A stretch of 12,185 nucleotides of DNA, taken from NCBI GenBank assembly GCA_903930745.1, contig CAIYZX010000336.1, positions 1 to 12,185 on the forward strand, given 5' to 3'. The position numbers and the translations under genes are program-made. The first letter of the stretch is position 1. Each line of letters starts with the position of its first letter. The stretch is from an uncultured Chloroflexota bacterium (GTDB taxonomy: Bacteria > Chloroflexota > Limnocylindria > Limnocylindrales > CSP1-4). Below, in pieces: positions 1 to 6,443 of this stretch. Under the pieces are notes generated by a model, which worked only from the letters and a program-made list of their open reading frames with translations, searched no databases and had not been told where the DNA came from.

Positions 1-1
1 C

Positions 2-973
2 GTCGTTGACCGCCCCGCCGGCGGCACCTTCTCCCGCGGCCTGCGGTCGCTTGCCGAGGAGGACCTTCCCGCCGGCGAGGTCACCGTCCGCGTCGCGTGG
101 TCCGGGGTCAACTTCAAGGACGGGCTGTGCGCACGGGAGGACGGCCGCGTCGCGCGCTCCTACCCGCTGGTCCCCGGCATCGACCTTGCGGGGACCGTTG
201 CGGCATCCACGGACCCCGCCTTCCCGGTGGGCACGGAGGTGCTGGCGAACGGGTTTGACATCGGCACGGGACGCCATGGCGGCTACGCGGAGTACGCCCG
301 GATCCCGTCCGGGTACGTCGTTCCCATGCCGGCGGGGATGACGGCGCGCCAGGCGATGGCCATCGGCACGGCCGGGTTCACGGCGGCGATGAGCGTTGCG
401 GCGCTGGAGCAGCGTGGCCTGGCGCGTGCCGATGGGCCGGTGCTCGTGACCGGCGCCTCGGGCGGCGTTGGGTCCGCGGCCGTGCTGATCCTGGTGGCAC
501 GCGGCTACGAGGTCTGGGCGGCCACCGGCAAGGCCGACGAGGCGGAGCGGCTCCTGTCGGCGGGCGCCGCCGGTGCCCTGACCCGCGAGGAGGTCACGGC
601 CCCGGGCCGGCCGCTGGACTCATCGCGCTGGGCGGGTGCCGTGGACACCGTTGGTGCGGCCACGCTGCCGTATGCCCTGCGCACGCTGAAGCTGGGCGCG
701 GCCGTGGCATCGTCGGGGAACGCGTCCGGGGCGGAGCTTTCCACCACCGTCTTCCCGTTCATCCTGCGCGGCAACGCACTGCTGGGCATGGACTCGGCGA
801 ACATGGCCATCGGCCCGCGGCGGGCGCTCTGGGAGCGGCTGGCCACGGATCTTGCGCCGGCAGGTTTGGACGCGAGGACAACAGAGGTGGACCTGGACAC
901 GCTGGAGCCTGCCCTGGATGCGATCCACGCAGGCCAGGCGCGCGGCCGCTGGGTGGTCCGCGTCACGGGCTAG
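2..973 (+). CDS. acuI: Acrylyl-CoA reductase (NADPH), AcuI/YhdH family, 5' end cut by window
   Basis: A medium-chain dehydrogenase/reductase that, in this family, reduces acryloyl-CoA to propanoyl-CoA with NADPH in the cytoplasm. The frame is open from base 2 to TAG at 971-973 (323 residues visible). It aligns from memory with E. coli AcuI/YhdH almost end to end: GVNFKDGLC, then PGIDLAGTV, the GTAGFTAA segment, the dinucleotide-binding TGASGGVGSAAV, WAGAVDTVG and FPFILRGNALLGMDS. By that alignment only about the first 7 residues are missing. No zinc-ligand pattern of classical alcohol dehydrogenases is apparent, as expected for this zinc-free branch. The gene converges with the metallohydrolase downstream, 45 bp away, so the two are not co-transcribed. 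The family call is firm; the exact substrate is inferred from the family. Confidence 0.92.
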   Translation, partial: VVDRPAGGTFSRGLRSLAEEDLPAGEVTVRVAWSGVNFKDGLCAREDGRVARSYPLVPGIDLAGTVAASTDPAFPVGTEVLANGFDIGTGRHGGYAEYARIPSGYVVPMPAGMTARQAMAIGTAGFTAAMSVAALEQRGLARADGPVLVTGASGGVGSAAVLILVARGYEVWAATGKADEAERLLSAGAAGALTREEVTAPGRPLDSSRWAGAVDTVGAATLPYALRTLKLGAAVASSGNASGAELSTTVFPFILRGNALLGMDSANMAIGPRRALWERLATDLAPAGLDARTTEVDLDTLEPALDAIHAGQARGRWVVRVTG

Positions 974-977
974 CACC

Positions 978-1000
978 GCCGGCCCTCTCGCAGAGTCGGC
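978..1000. terminator. Hairpin between convergent genes, possible bidirectional terminator
   Basis: The 45-bp gap between the two convergent stops contains GCCG (978-981) pairing with CGGC (997-1000). Inside it CTCT (985-988) pairs with AGAG (992-995) around a CGC loop. There is no T tract on either side. The location between facing genes suggests termination, but the structure is short and interrupted by an internal loop. Confidence 0.3.
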
Positions 1001-1018
1001 TTCGGGGCGGGCGTGGCG

Positions 1019-1846
1019 TCAGCCGAGATCGCCGCGGAGCTGGGCGAGGGCGCGCTCCAGGGGCTCCCGCGCGGAGGCGGCGGGGAACGGGGCGACCGCG
1101 AGCGCCGCCTCCATGTCCAGGGCGCCCTCGTGGACGCGACGGGCGAGGGCCGCCAGGTCCCCGAGCTCTGCGGCCTGGCGCGCCACGAAAGCCCGGCCCG
1201 CATGCTCGCCGTGTCCCGGGACCACCACGGTGCGATCCGTGAGGAGCCCGAGGATCGCATCGGCCGTCGCCGGCCACTCCAGCGGGTAGCCGTCGCCGAA
1301 GAAGGGGACCGCGCCGTTCTCCAGCAGGTCGCCGGCGCACAGGAGATCCGCGTCCGGGACCCGGATCACGATGTCGTTGTCCGTGTGACCCCGCCCGAGG
1401 TACGCGAGCTCCACGGTGCGCCCGCCGGATCCCAGCGCCAGCGAGGCGGTGGTGGCGAAGACGTGCTCCGGGGGATCGGGCACCACCTCGGCAAGACCCT
1501 CGGCGAGCTCCGGGTAGTCGCGCGTCGCCCAGGACCGCTGGGCTTCGAAGCCGGTGGTGAGCATCGGGACGCACCGCTCGTGACCCCAGGCGGCGGCCGG
1601 CCGGAAGATGGCGTTGCCGAAGGCGTGGTCGAAGTGGCCGTGCGTGTTGACCACGACGCGGACGGGCGGCACGCCGAGCGCCGCGAGGTCCGTGGCGACC
1701 TCCCGGGCGTGCGCCGGCGTGGAGCGTGTGTCCACGAGAAGCGTCGCATCGTCACCCAGCACGGCGACGATGTTCTGGTCGAAGAAGGGATAGCGACGGA
1801 CCAGGACGCGGTCGGCGACCTCCGTCCAGCGAAGCGTGGTGGACAT
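1019..1846 (-). CDS. MBL-fold (metallo-beta-lactamase superfamily) metallohydrolase
   Basis: A 275-residue hydrolase expected to hold two metal ions. The superfamily motifs are intact: THGHFDH at residues 68-74 (H69, H71, D73, H74), a third ligand H154 in GRGHTDND, the bridging aspartate D173 in AGD, and H212 in PGHG. No signal peptide is visible, so it is probably cytoplasmic. The lid after motif 2 (residues about 88-125) and the FFGDGYPLEW segment after the bridging aspartate resemble the glyoxalase II/SoxH-like side of the superfamily more than RNase J or true beta-lactamases. The substrate cannot be read from the sequence. The start is ATG at 1844-1846, with no strong Shine-Dalgarno sequence upstream. 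It is divergent from the lipase-like gene. Confidence 0.88.
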   Translation of the reverse strand: MSTTLRWTEVADRVLVRRYPFFDQNIVAVLGDDATLLVDTRSTPAHAREVATDLAALGVPPVRVVVNTHGHFDHAFGNAIFRPAAAWGHERCVPMLTTGFEAQRSWATRDYPELAEGLAEVVPDPPEHVFATTASLALGSGGRTVELAYLGRGHTDNDIVIRVPDADLLCAGDLLENGAVPFFGDGYPLEWPATADAILGLLTDRTVVVPGHGEHAGRAFVARQAAELGDLAALARRVHEGALDMEAALAVAPFPAASAREPLERALAQLRGDLG

Positions 1847-1933
1847 GCACGGATGCTAACCGGCGACGGCCCTGACGGCGTACGCTCTGGCGCACGAGGG
1901 GAACGCTTCGAAGCACACGACCTGGAGGAACCG
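1847..1933. promoter_or_regulatory. Divergent intergenic region with a 10-bp palindrome
   Basis: These 87 bp lie between two divergent starts and must hold promoters for both genes unless the lipase has an internal one. No convincing -35/-10 pair is visible. A perfect palindrome, GCTTCGAAGC (1905-1914), sits 19 bp before the lipase GTG start and could be an operator. The Shine-Dalgarno GGAGG (1924-1928) is 5 bases before that GTG and fixes the start. Confidence 0.3.
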
Positions 1934-2827
1934 GTGACAGACGCCGCCACCACCGCCACGCCCGCGGCCGCCGCGCCGTCGCCCGCCCTTGGGACCCACC
2001 GCATGGCGGACGGGACCATCCTCCGGACCCTGCACTGGCCGCCCACGGGCGAGCCGTGGGCAGTGGTCCTCGTGGTGCACGGGCTGGGCGAGCATGGCGG
2101 GCGGTACGAGACCGTGGCCGAGGCGATGACCGGTGCCGGCATCGACACCTGGGCGTACGACCACCGTGGCAACGGCGGTTCCGGTGGCCCGCGCAACTGG
2201 GTGGAGCGCTGGTCCATCCTCCACGACGACCTGCAGGCGAGGCTTGAGGCCACGCGCGCGGCGGCACCCGGTCTGCCGGTGGTCATGTACGGCCACTCCA
2301 TGGGCGGCCTCATCGCCACGGGCTACGTGCTCTCCGGGAAGGATCGGCCGCTGCCGGACCTCCTGGTCCTGTCCGCGCCGGGCCTTGAGTCCACGCTGCC
2401 GCAGTGGAAGAAGACGCTGGCGGCCACGCTGTCCGGGATCCTGCCGCGCATGAAGATCGTCAACGGACTGCCGGAGGGCGGCCTCTCGCGCGATCCCGAG
2501 GTGTCCCGCAAGGCGGACGCGGACCCGCTCTGCTCCAACAGCTCCACGGTCCGATTCGGCCACGAGGCGTTTTCCGAGCAGGCCCGCCTGCGCGTGCTGC
2601 TGCCCACCATCGACGCGATGCCAGTCCCCACCTACGTTCTCCACGGCGCGGCGGACCCCATCGTCCCCGCCGCGTCCAGCGAGGCGCTGGGCCGCAAGAA
2701 GGGCGTCACCCGCAGGCTCCACGAGGGCCTCCGCCACGAGTGCCACCACGAGCCGGAGCACGAGGCCGTCCTCGCCGAGGTGGTGGCCTGGATCCGCGCC
2801 AACGTCCCGTCTGCACCGCAGGTGTAG
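1934..2827 (+). CDS. Alpha/beta hydrolase, monoacylglycerol lipase-like (serine aminopeptidase S33 / Hydrolase_4 family)
   Basis: A 297-residue serine hydrolase, probably a lysophospholipase or monoglyceride lipase that cleaves acyl-glycerol esters. The oxyanion-side motif HGLGEHGGRY is at residues 49-58 and the nucleophile elbow GHSMGG at 120-125 (S122). The likely acid is D241 in HGAADPIVP and the likely base H268 in GLRHE, as in human and bacterial monoacylglycerol lipases. The GTG at 1934 is chosen because GGAGG lies 5 bases upstream; the open frame extends farther back only as read-through opposite the MBL gene. Residues 1-19 are Ala/Pro/Thr-rich without a hydrophobic signal peptide. The stop overlaps a weak -10-like TAGACT, 22 bp before the TPP riboswitch, so the downstream thi genes are a separate unit. 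The exact substrate is not known. Confidence 0.87.
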   Translation: MTDAATTATPAAAAPSPALGTHRMADGTILRTLHWPPTGEPWAVVLVVHGLGEHGGRYETVAEAMTGAGIDTWAYDHRGNGGSGGPRNWVERWSILHDDLQARLEATRAAAPGLPVVMYGHSMGGLIATGYVLSGKDRPLPDLLVLSAPGLESTLPQWKKTLAATLSGILPRMKIVNGLPEGGLSRDPEVSRKADADPLCSNSSTVRFGHEAFSEQARLRVLLPTIDAMPVPTYVLHGAADPIVPAASSEALGRKKGVTRRLHEGLRHECHHEPEHEAVLAEVVAWIRANVPSAPQV

Positions 2828-2849
2828 ACTCCCGGCACAACTTCACATC

Positions 2850-2942
2850 CGCCTCCGGGGAGCGCCTCGTGCGCTGAGAGTGTGGCCCAGGCCACAGACC
2901 CGCGGAACCTGATCCGGTTCGTACCGGTGTAGGAAGCAGGCC
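2850..2942 (+). promoter_or_regulatory. TPP riboswitch (THI-box aptamer)
   Basis: The hallmark conserved blocks appear in order: GGGGAGC (2857-2863), CTGAGAG (2874-2880), a GTGGCC..GGCCAC variable stem (2882-2895), then ACCC/GAACCTGATCCGG (about 2898-2916), ACCGGTGTAGGAAGC (2923-2937). P1 can close with GCCT (2851-2854) against AGGC (2938-2941). The aptamer is in the sense orientation directly before a ThiY-like gene, its expected regulon. A weak -10-like TAGACT at 2825-2830, overlapping the lipase stop, would start RNA shortly before the aptamer; no good -35 was found. TPP binding is expected to switch the downstream pair off. Confidence 0.95.
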
Positions 2943-2944
2943 CG

Positions 2945-2995
2945 CTCGAGTCAACGCCGTCCCCGGTCCCCGGAGACGGCGTTCGTGTGCTCGAG
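2945..2995 (+). promoter_or_regulatory. Riboswitch expression platform: hairpin overlapping the thiY ribosome binding site
   Basis: Immediately after the aptamer, CTCGAG (2945-2950) can pair with CTCGAG (2990-2995). This encloses a perfect 9-bp stem, AACGCCGTC (2953-2961) with GACGGCGTT (2975-2983), topped by CCGG/CCGG (2963-2966/2970-2973). The outer 3' arm covers the first bases of GAGGAA (2993-2998), the only Shine-Dalgarno candidate for the GTG at 3009. No T tract follows, so ribosome-site sequestration is more likely than intrinsic termination. The alternative anti-sequestering pairing was not identified by eye. Confidence 0.55.
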
Positions 2996-3008
2996 GAACC
3001 GCAGACCC

Positions 3009-4148
3009 GTGTCGTCATCGCTCCGCCGCCCCGCCACCGTCGCCGCCCTGCTGGCGCTCTCCGTGCTTGCCGCTGCGTGCGGCGGCAGCGCAGCGACACC
3101 GGCGCCCACCGAGGCCGCGGCCACGCCCGCCACGGTGCCCTCGGCCACGCCCGCCACGGTGCCCTCGGCCACGCCCGCCACCGCGGCGCCCACCGAAGCG
3201 CCCGCCACGCCCGCGCCTGCGTCCGTGACCGTCCGCCTGGCGCTGGACTGGACGCCCAACACGAACCACACGGGCTTCTACGTGGCGGACCAGGAGGGCT
3301 GGTACGCCGATGCCGGCGTGAGGCTTGAGGTCCTCCCGTACGGCGGCACGGCACCGGAGGCCGTCCTCGCCGCGCACCAGGCGGAATGCGGCATCTCCTT
3401 CCAGGACTCGCTGACATTCGCCGCCGCCGCCGGCGCGCCCGTGGTGTCCGTGATGGCCATCCTCCAGCACACGGCACAGGAGATCGCGGTCCTGGACAGC
3501 TCGTCCATCGAGCGGCCGAAGCAGCTGGACGGCAGGACGTACGCGGGCTTCGGCTACCCCAACGAGGTGCCCACGCTCCAGAGCGTCATCCGGGCCGACG
3601 GCGGCACGGGCACGTTCGACTCCGTGATGCTGGACACCGCCGCCTACGAGGCGCTCTACAACAGGCGCGCGGACTTCGTGATCACGTTCACGGCATGGGA
3701 GGGCATCGAGGCCGGGCAGCGGGGCATCGGCCTCCGCACCTTCAAGTTCACGGACTACGGCTTCCCGGACTTCTACCAGGTGGTCCTCGCGTGCGACCGT
3801 GACTGGCTGGACCGCGACCCCGCCACCGCCAGGGCGTTCGTCGCCGCCACCGTCCAGGGGTTCGAATACGCCACCGCGAACCCGCAGGACGCCGCCGCGA
3901 AGCTGATCGCCGCCAACCCGGGCGTCTTCGACGGGAACCCTGCACTCCCCGCGGAATCCGCGGTCTACATGGCCACGCAGGGCCTGCTGGTGGATGCGGC
4001 CGGCAAGGTGGGCACGCAGACCCTGGACGAGTGGACCGGCTACTCGAAGTTCCTGTACGAGCAGGGGCTGCTGGCGGACGCATCCGGCAACCCCCTGGCG
4101 CAGGCGCCGGACTACGCGTCGCTGTTCACGAACGACTTCCTGCCGTAG
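3009..4148 (+). CDS. thiY: ThiY-like substrate-binding lipoprotein of a thiamine-precursor ABC transporter (NMT1/THI5-like)
   Basis: A 379-residue extracellular binding protein, anchored by lipid. A hydrophobic signal leads to a lipobox, LAAAC, with the lipidated cysteine at residue 24. A low-complexity Ala/Thr/Pro linker follows to about residue 70, then the NMT1/THI5-like domain beginning VRLALDWTPNTNHTGFYVA (75-93), a hallmark of ThiY and of the related RibY. GYPNEVPT and EGIEAGQRG are further conserved-looking blocks. The GTG at 3009 is preferred to the GTG at 2985 because it follows GAGGAA and gives a normal lipoprotein signal; 2985 lies inside the hairpin. The TPP riboswitch argues for a pyrimidine precursor of thiamine (HMP or formylaminopyrimidine) as ligand rather than riboflavin. 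The permease gene starts 26 bp downstream. Confidence 0.88.
   Translation: MSSSLRRPATVAALLALSVLAAACGGSAATPAPTEAAATPATVPSATPATVPSATPATAAPTEAPATPAPASVTVRLALDWTPNTNHTGFYVADQEGWYADAGVRLEVLPYGGTAPEAVLAAHQAECGISFQDSLTFAAAAGAPVVSVMAILQHTAQEIAVLDSSSIERPKQLDGRTYAGFGYPNEVPTLQSVIRADGGTGTFDSVMLDTAAYEALYNRRADFVITFTAWEGIEAGQRGIGLRTFKFTDYGFPDFYQVVLACDRDWLDRDPATARAFVAATVQGFEYATANPQDAAAKLIAANPGVFDGNPALPAESAVYMATQGLLVDAAGKVGTQTLDEWTGYSKFLYEQGLLADASGNPLAQAPDYASLFTNDFLP
3120..3181 (+). repeat. 24-bp tandem repeat in the lipoprotein linker
   Basis: A 24-bp unit is repeated exactly twice (3120-3143 and 3144-3167) with a further 14-bp partial copy (3168-3181). It encodes ATPATVPS twice, then ATPAT, at residues 38-58. 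The unit length is a multiple of three, so changes in copy number would lengthen or shorten the spacer between membrane anchor and binding domain without a frameshift. Confidence 0.85.
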
Positions 4149-4174
4149 GCCGCCGGAGCGGACCCGAGCCACCG

Positions 4175-4954
4175 ATGCGCGCACGCCTGCCCGCCCTGGC
4201 GCTCCTCGCGGCGATCCTCGTCGCGTGGGAGGTGTACGTGCGCGCGGCGAGCGTGGAGCCTGTGGTCCTGCCCGCGCCATCACGGATCGTGGGCGCGCTC
4301 ATCCAGTTCCGCGCGGACGCGCTGAAGCACACGATCCCCACGCTCATCGAGACCGTGCTGGGGTTCGCGGTGGCGGTGGCGCTCGCCGTGGCCTCCGCGG
4401 CCGCCATGGACAGGGCGCCGGGCGTCCGCCGGGCGGTGGAGCCGCTCCTCGTGGTCTCCCAGACCATCCCGGTGGTGGCGCTCGCGCCGCTGTTCCTGCT
4501 CTGGTTCGGCTTCGGCCTCGCGCCCAAGGTGGTGGTGGTGGTCCTCGTGACCTTCTTCCCCATCGTGGTTGCGCTCCTGGACGGCCTCCGCTCGGCCCCG
4601 CCCGCGGCATCGGACCTGCTCCGCTCCTACGGCGCAACGGACGGCCAGGCGTTCCGCAAGCTCCGCTGGCCATCGGCGCTCCCGGCATTCTTCACCGGCC
4701 TGCGGATCTCCGTGGTGTACGCGGTGATCGGCGCGGTCTTCGGGGAGTACGTGGGCGCGCGCGAGGGCCTGGGGATCTGGATGCAGCTCTCGCAGAACAG
4801 CTTCCGCACGGACCTCGTCTTCGCCGCCATCCTCGTGACGTCCGTGCTCTCGCTCTCGCTCTACTGGCTGGTGGGGCTGCTGCGCCGTCTCGCGATCCCG
4901 TGGGCACCGGGCGTCCGGCGGGAGCCCTATCTCGAGGACCAGCCCTTCGCGTAG
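4175..4954 (+). CDS. thiX: ThiX-like ABC transporter permease (SsuC/TauC type, BPD_transp_1)
   Basis: A 259-residue inner-membrane permease expected to move the ligand delivered by the ThiY-like protein. Hydrophobic segments are visible near residues 5-22, 60-77, 91-113, 117-135, 178-190 and 215-236, the normal count for this family. The cytoplasmic EAA loop is seen as SYGATDGQAFRKLRWPSALP followed by AFFTGLRIS (151-179), which docks the ATPase. The ATG at 4175 is chosen because it begins a hydrophobic N-terminus just after the thiY stop; earlier in-frame starts would overlap thiY by over 100 bp. The Shine-Dalgarno is weak (GGAG at 4155-4158, 16 bases away), so translation may be coupled to thiY. 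No ATP-binding partner gene (thiZ) follows; the next gene is a glycosyltransferase. RibX or an SsuC-type permease is the alternative. Confidence 0.85.
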   Translation: MRARLPALALLAAILVAWEVYVRAASVEPVVLPAPSRIVGALIQFRADALKHTIPTLIETVLGFAVAVALAVASAAAMDRAPGVRRAVEPLLVVSQTIPVVALAPLFLLWFGFGLAPKVVVVVLVTFFPIVVALLDGLRSAPPAASDLLRSYGATDGQAFRKLRWPSALPAFFTGLRISVVYAVIGAVFGEYVGAREGLGIWMQLSQNSFRTDLVFAAILVTSVLSLSLYWLVGLLRRLAIPWAPGVRREPYLEDQPFA

Positions 4955-5087
4955 GCGCCGGGCCGCGTGATGGCAAACGGCGCAACGCAACCCCAACGCT
5001 GGGCGCACGCGTGCGATCATCCGGCCCACTCGCGAACCCCGCGCCCAGGCGCCAACACGCCCCGCAGCACTGGAGAGGTGACGCACC
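4955..5087 (+). promoter_or_regulatory. Leader of the glycosyltransferase gene, with a 12-bp palindrome
   Basis: 133 bp separate thiX from the glycosyltransferase gene. A perfect palindrome, CGCACGCGTGCG, occupies 5004-5015, and GGAGAGG (5072-5078) is a good Shine-Dalgarno 9 bases before the GTG at 5088. No clear -35/-10 pair or terminator is seen. In DNA this GC-rich a 12-bp palindrome of CG steps can arise by chance, so an operator role is only a possibility. Confidence 0.25.
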
Positions 5088-6401
5088 GTGGCCGACAGCC
5101 GCACGATCGTGTTCTTCCCGGAAGGCGCCTACGGGCCCACGAACAACTGCGTCGGCATCGGCAACGTGCTCAAGGCGCGCGGGCACCGCGTGGTCTTCAT
5201 CGTGGAGGAGTCGTTCGCGGGCAACCTTGTGGCCAAGGGCTTCGAGGAGCGCCTCATGCGCCTGGGTCCGCCCCCCGCGGAGCCGGAGGTCCCGGGCCAG
5301 TTCTGGATCGACTTCATCCGCGACACGTCGCCGGTCTTCCGCAAGCCCACGATCGAGCAGCTGGGCGACTTCATCGCTCCCACGTTCCAGGCGCTCATCG
5401 ACGGCGCCAAGTACGTCCACCCGCGCCTCCAGGAGATCATCGACGAGCTGGCGCCGGACACGATCGTGGAGGACAACGTCGTCAGCTTCCCCACGATCAT
5501 GACCACCGGCAAGCCGTGGGTCCGGATCGTCTCCTGCAACCCGGCGGAGCTGAAGGATCCGCTCGTCGCGCCGTTCTCGTCCGGGTACCCGGCGGCGGAC
5601 CGCGCGGCCTGGCCGGCGTTCCTTGACGAGGTCCGGCGCACCCACGGCGACATGTGGAACGACTTCGACGCGTTCTGCCGCGACATCGGGGCCGGCGGCC
5701 TCACCTGGGGTCCCAACGGCCCGGACTTCATGCACGAGTCGCCGTACCTCAACCTCTACTCGTACCCGCGCGAGGCGGACTACGCGCGCGCCGAGGCGCT
5801 GGCCCCCACGTGGCACCAGCTGGACTCCACGGTGCGCGCCGCGGACACCACGTGGGCGCTGCCGGAGCACCTGGCCAACCGCCCGGGCAAGCTGATCTAC
5901 CTCTCGCTGGGCTCGCTGGGCTCCGCGGACGTGGGCCTGATGCAGCGCCTGGTGGACGTGCTGGGCCGGACGGAGCACCGCGTCATCGTGTCCAAGGGCC
6001 CGCTCGCGGACCAGATCACGCTCCACGACAACATGACGGGCGAGGGGTTCCTGCCGCAGCCGGCGATCCTCCCGCAGGTGGACCTCGTGATCACGCACGG
6101 CGGCAACAACACGGTCGTGGAGTCCTTCCACCACGGGAAGCCGATGGTGGTGCTGCCCCTCTTCTGGGACCAGGTGGACAACGCGCAGCGGGTGCACGAG
6201 ACGGGCTTCGGGCGCCGGCTCTCCACGTACGGCTTCGAGGACGCGGAGCTCACGGGTGCCGTGGACGAGCTGCTGGCCGATGACGGGCTTGCCGTGCGGC
6301 TGGCCGCGGTGTCCGCGCGGATGCAGGCGACGGACGGGACCCGGCGTGCTGCCGAGCTCATCGAGCGGGTGGCCCTCACCGGCGCCCCGGTGACCCGGTG
6401 A
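5088..6401 (+). CDS. GT1/MGT-family glycosyltransferase (GT-B fold)
   Basis: A 437-residue soluble enzyme likely to move a sugar from an activated nucleotide to a small acceptor such as a macrolide, lipid or pigment. The C-terminal nucleotide-sugar-binding signature is clear: LPQVDLVITHGGNNTVVES (328-346), then GKPMVVLPLFWDQVDNAQR (350-368), with H337 for the phosphates and D361/Q362 for the sugar. SLGS at 273-276 marks the start of the C-terminal Rossmann domain. The N-terminal domain keeps RGHRVVFIVEES, but where many GT1 enzymes carry a histidine after the first strand it reads EGAYGPTNNCVG (12-23), with no histidine. The GTG start at 5088 has GGAGAGG 9 bases upstream. There is no signal peptide. 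No polyketide or other natural-product genes lie nearby, so the acceptor is unknown. Confidence 0.85.
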   Translation: MADSRTIVFFPEGAYGPTNNCVGIGNVLKARGHRVVFIVEESFAGNLVAKGFEERLMRLGPPPAEPEVPGQFWIDFIRDTSPVFRKPTIEQLGDFIAPTFQALIDGAKYVHPRLQEIIDELAPDTIVEDNVVSFPTIMTTGKPWVRIVSCNPAELKDPLVAPFSSGYPAADRAAWPAFLDEVRRTHGDMWNDFDAFCRDIGAGGLTWGPNGPDFMHESPYLNLYSYPREADYARAEALAPTWHQLDSTVRAADTTWALPEHLANRPGKLIYLSLGSLGSADVGLMQRLVDVLGRTEHRVIVSKGPLADQITLHDNMTGEGFLPQPAILPQVDLVITHGGNNTVVESFHHGKPMVVLPLFWDQVDNAQRVHETGFGRRLSTYGFEDAELTGAVDELLADDGLAVRLAAVSARMQATDGTRRAAELIERVALTGAPVTR

Positions 6402-6407
6402 CCCGGT
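6387..6407 (+). repeat. 8-bp tandem repeat across the glycosyltransferase stop codon
   Basis: CCGGTGAC is repeated at 6387-6394 and 6395-6402, with a partial third copy to 6407. The stop TGA (6399-6401) lies in the second unit. Losing one unit would give the same last residues and a TAG stop from the third copy, and gaining a unit would recreate TGA. The protein end is therefore buffered against slippage. Confidence 0.7.
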
Positions 6408-6443
6408 AGTGGCGCGAGAGGGAGCTGGGAGCTGGACCGGCCG

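Noticed and set aside
2985..3008. Earlier GTG start for the ThiY-like gene
   Set aside because: It lies inside the expression-platform hairpin, has no upstream Shine-Dalgarno and would add eight polar residues (two of them adjacent to Cys) in front of a good lipoprotein signal; GTG 3009 fits better.
3860..3869. GTTCGAATAC, resembling a tRNA T-arm
   Set aside because: It lies in the middle of the thiY coding region and no matching acceptor, D or anticodon arms surround it.
3015..4283. A 422-residue minus-strand open frame antisense to thiY
   Set aside because: Arg/Gly/Val-rich composition, no motifs, and it opposes a confident lipoprotein gene with a riboswitch in the sense direction.
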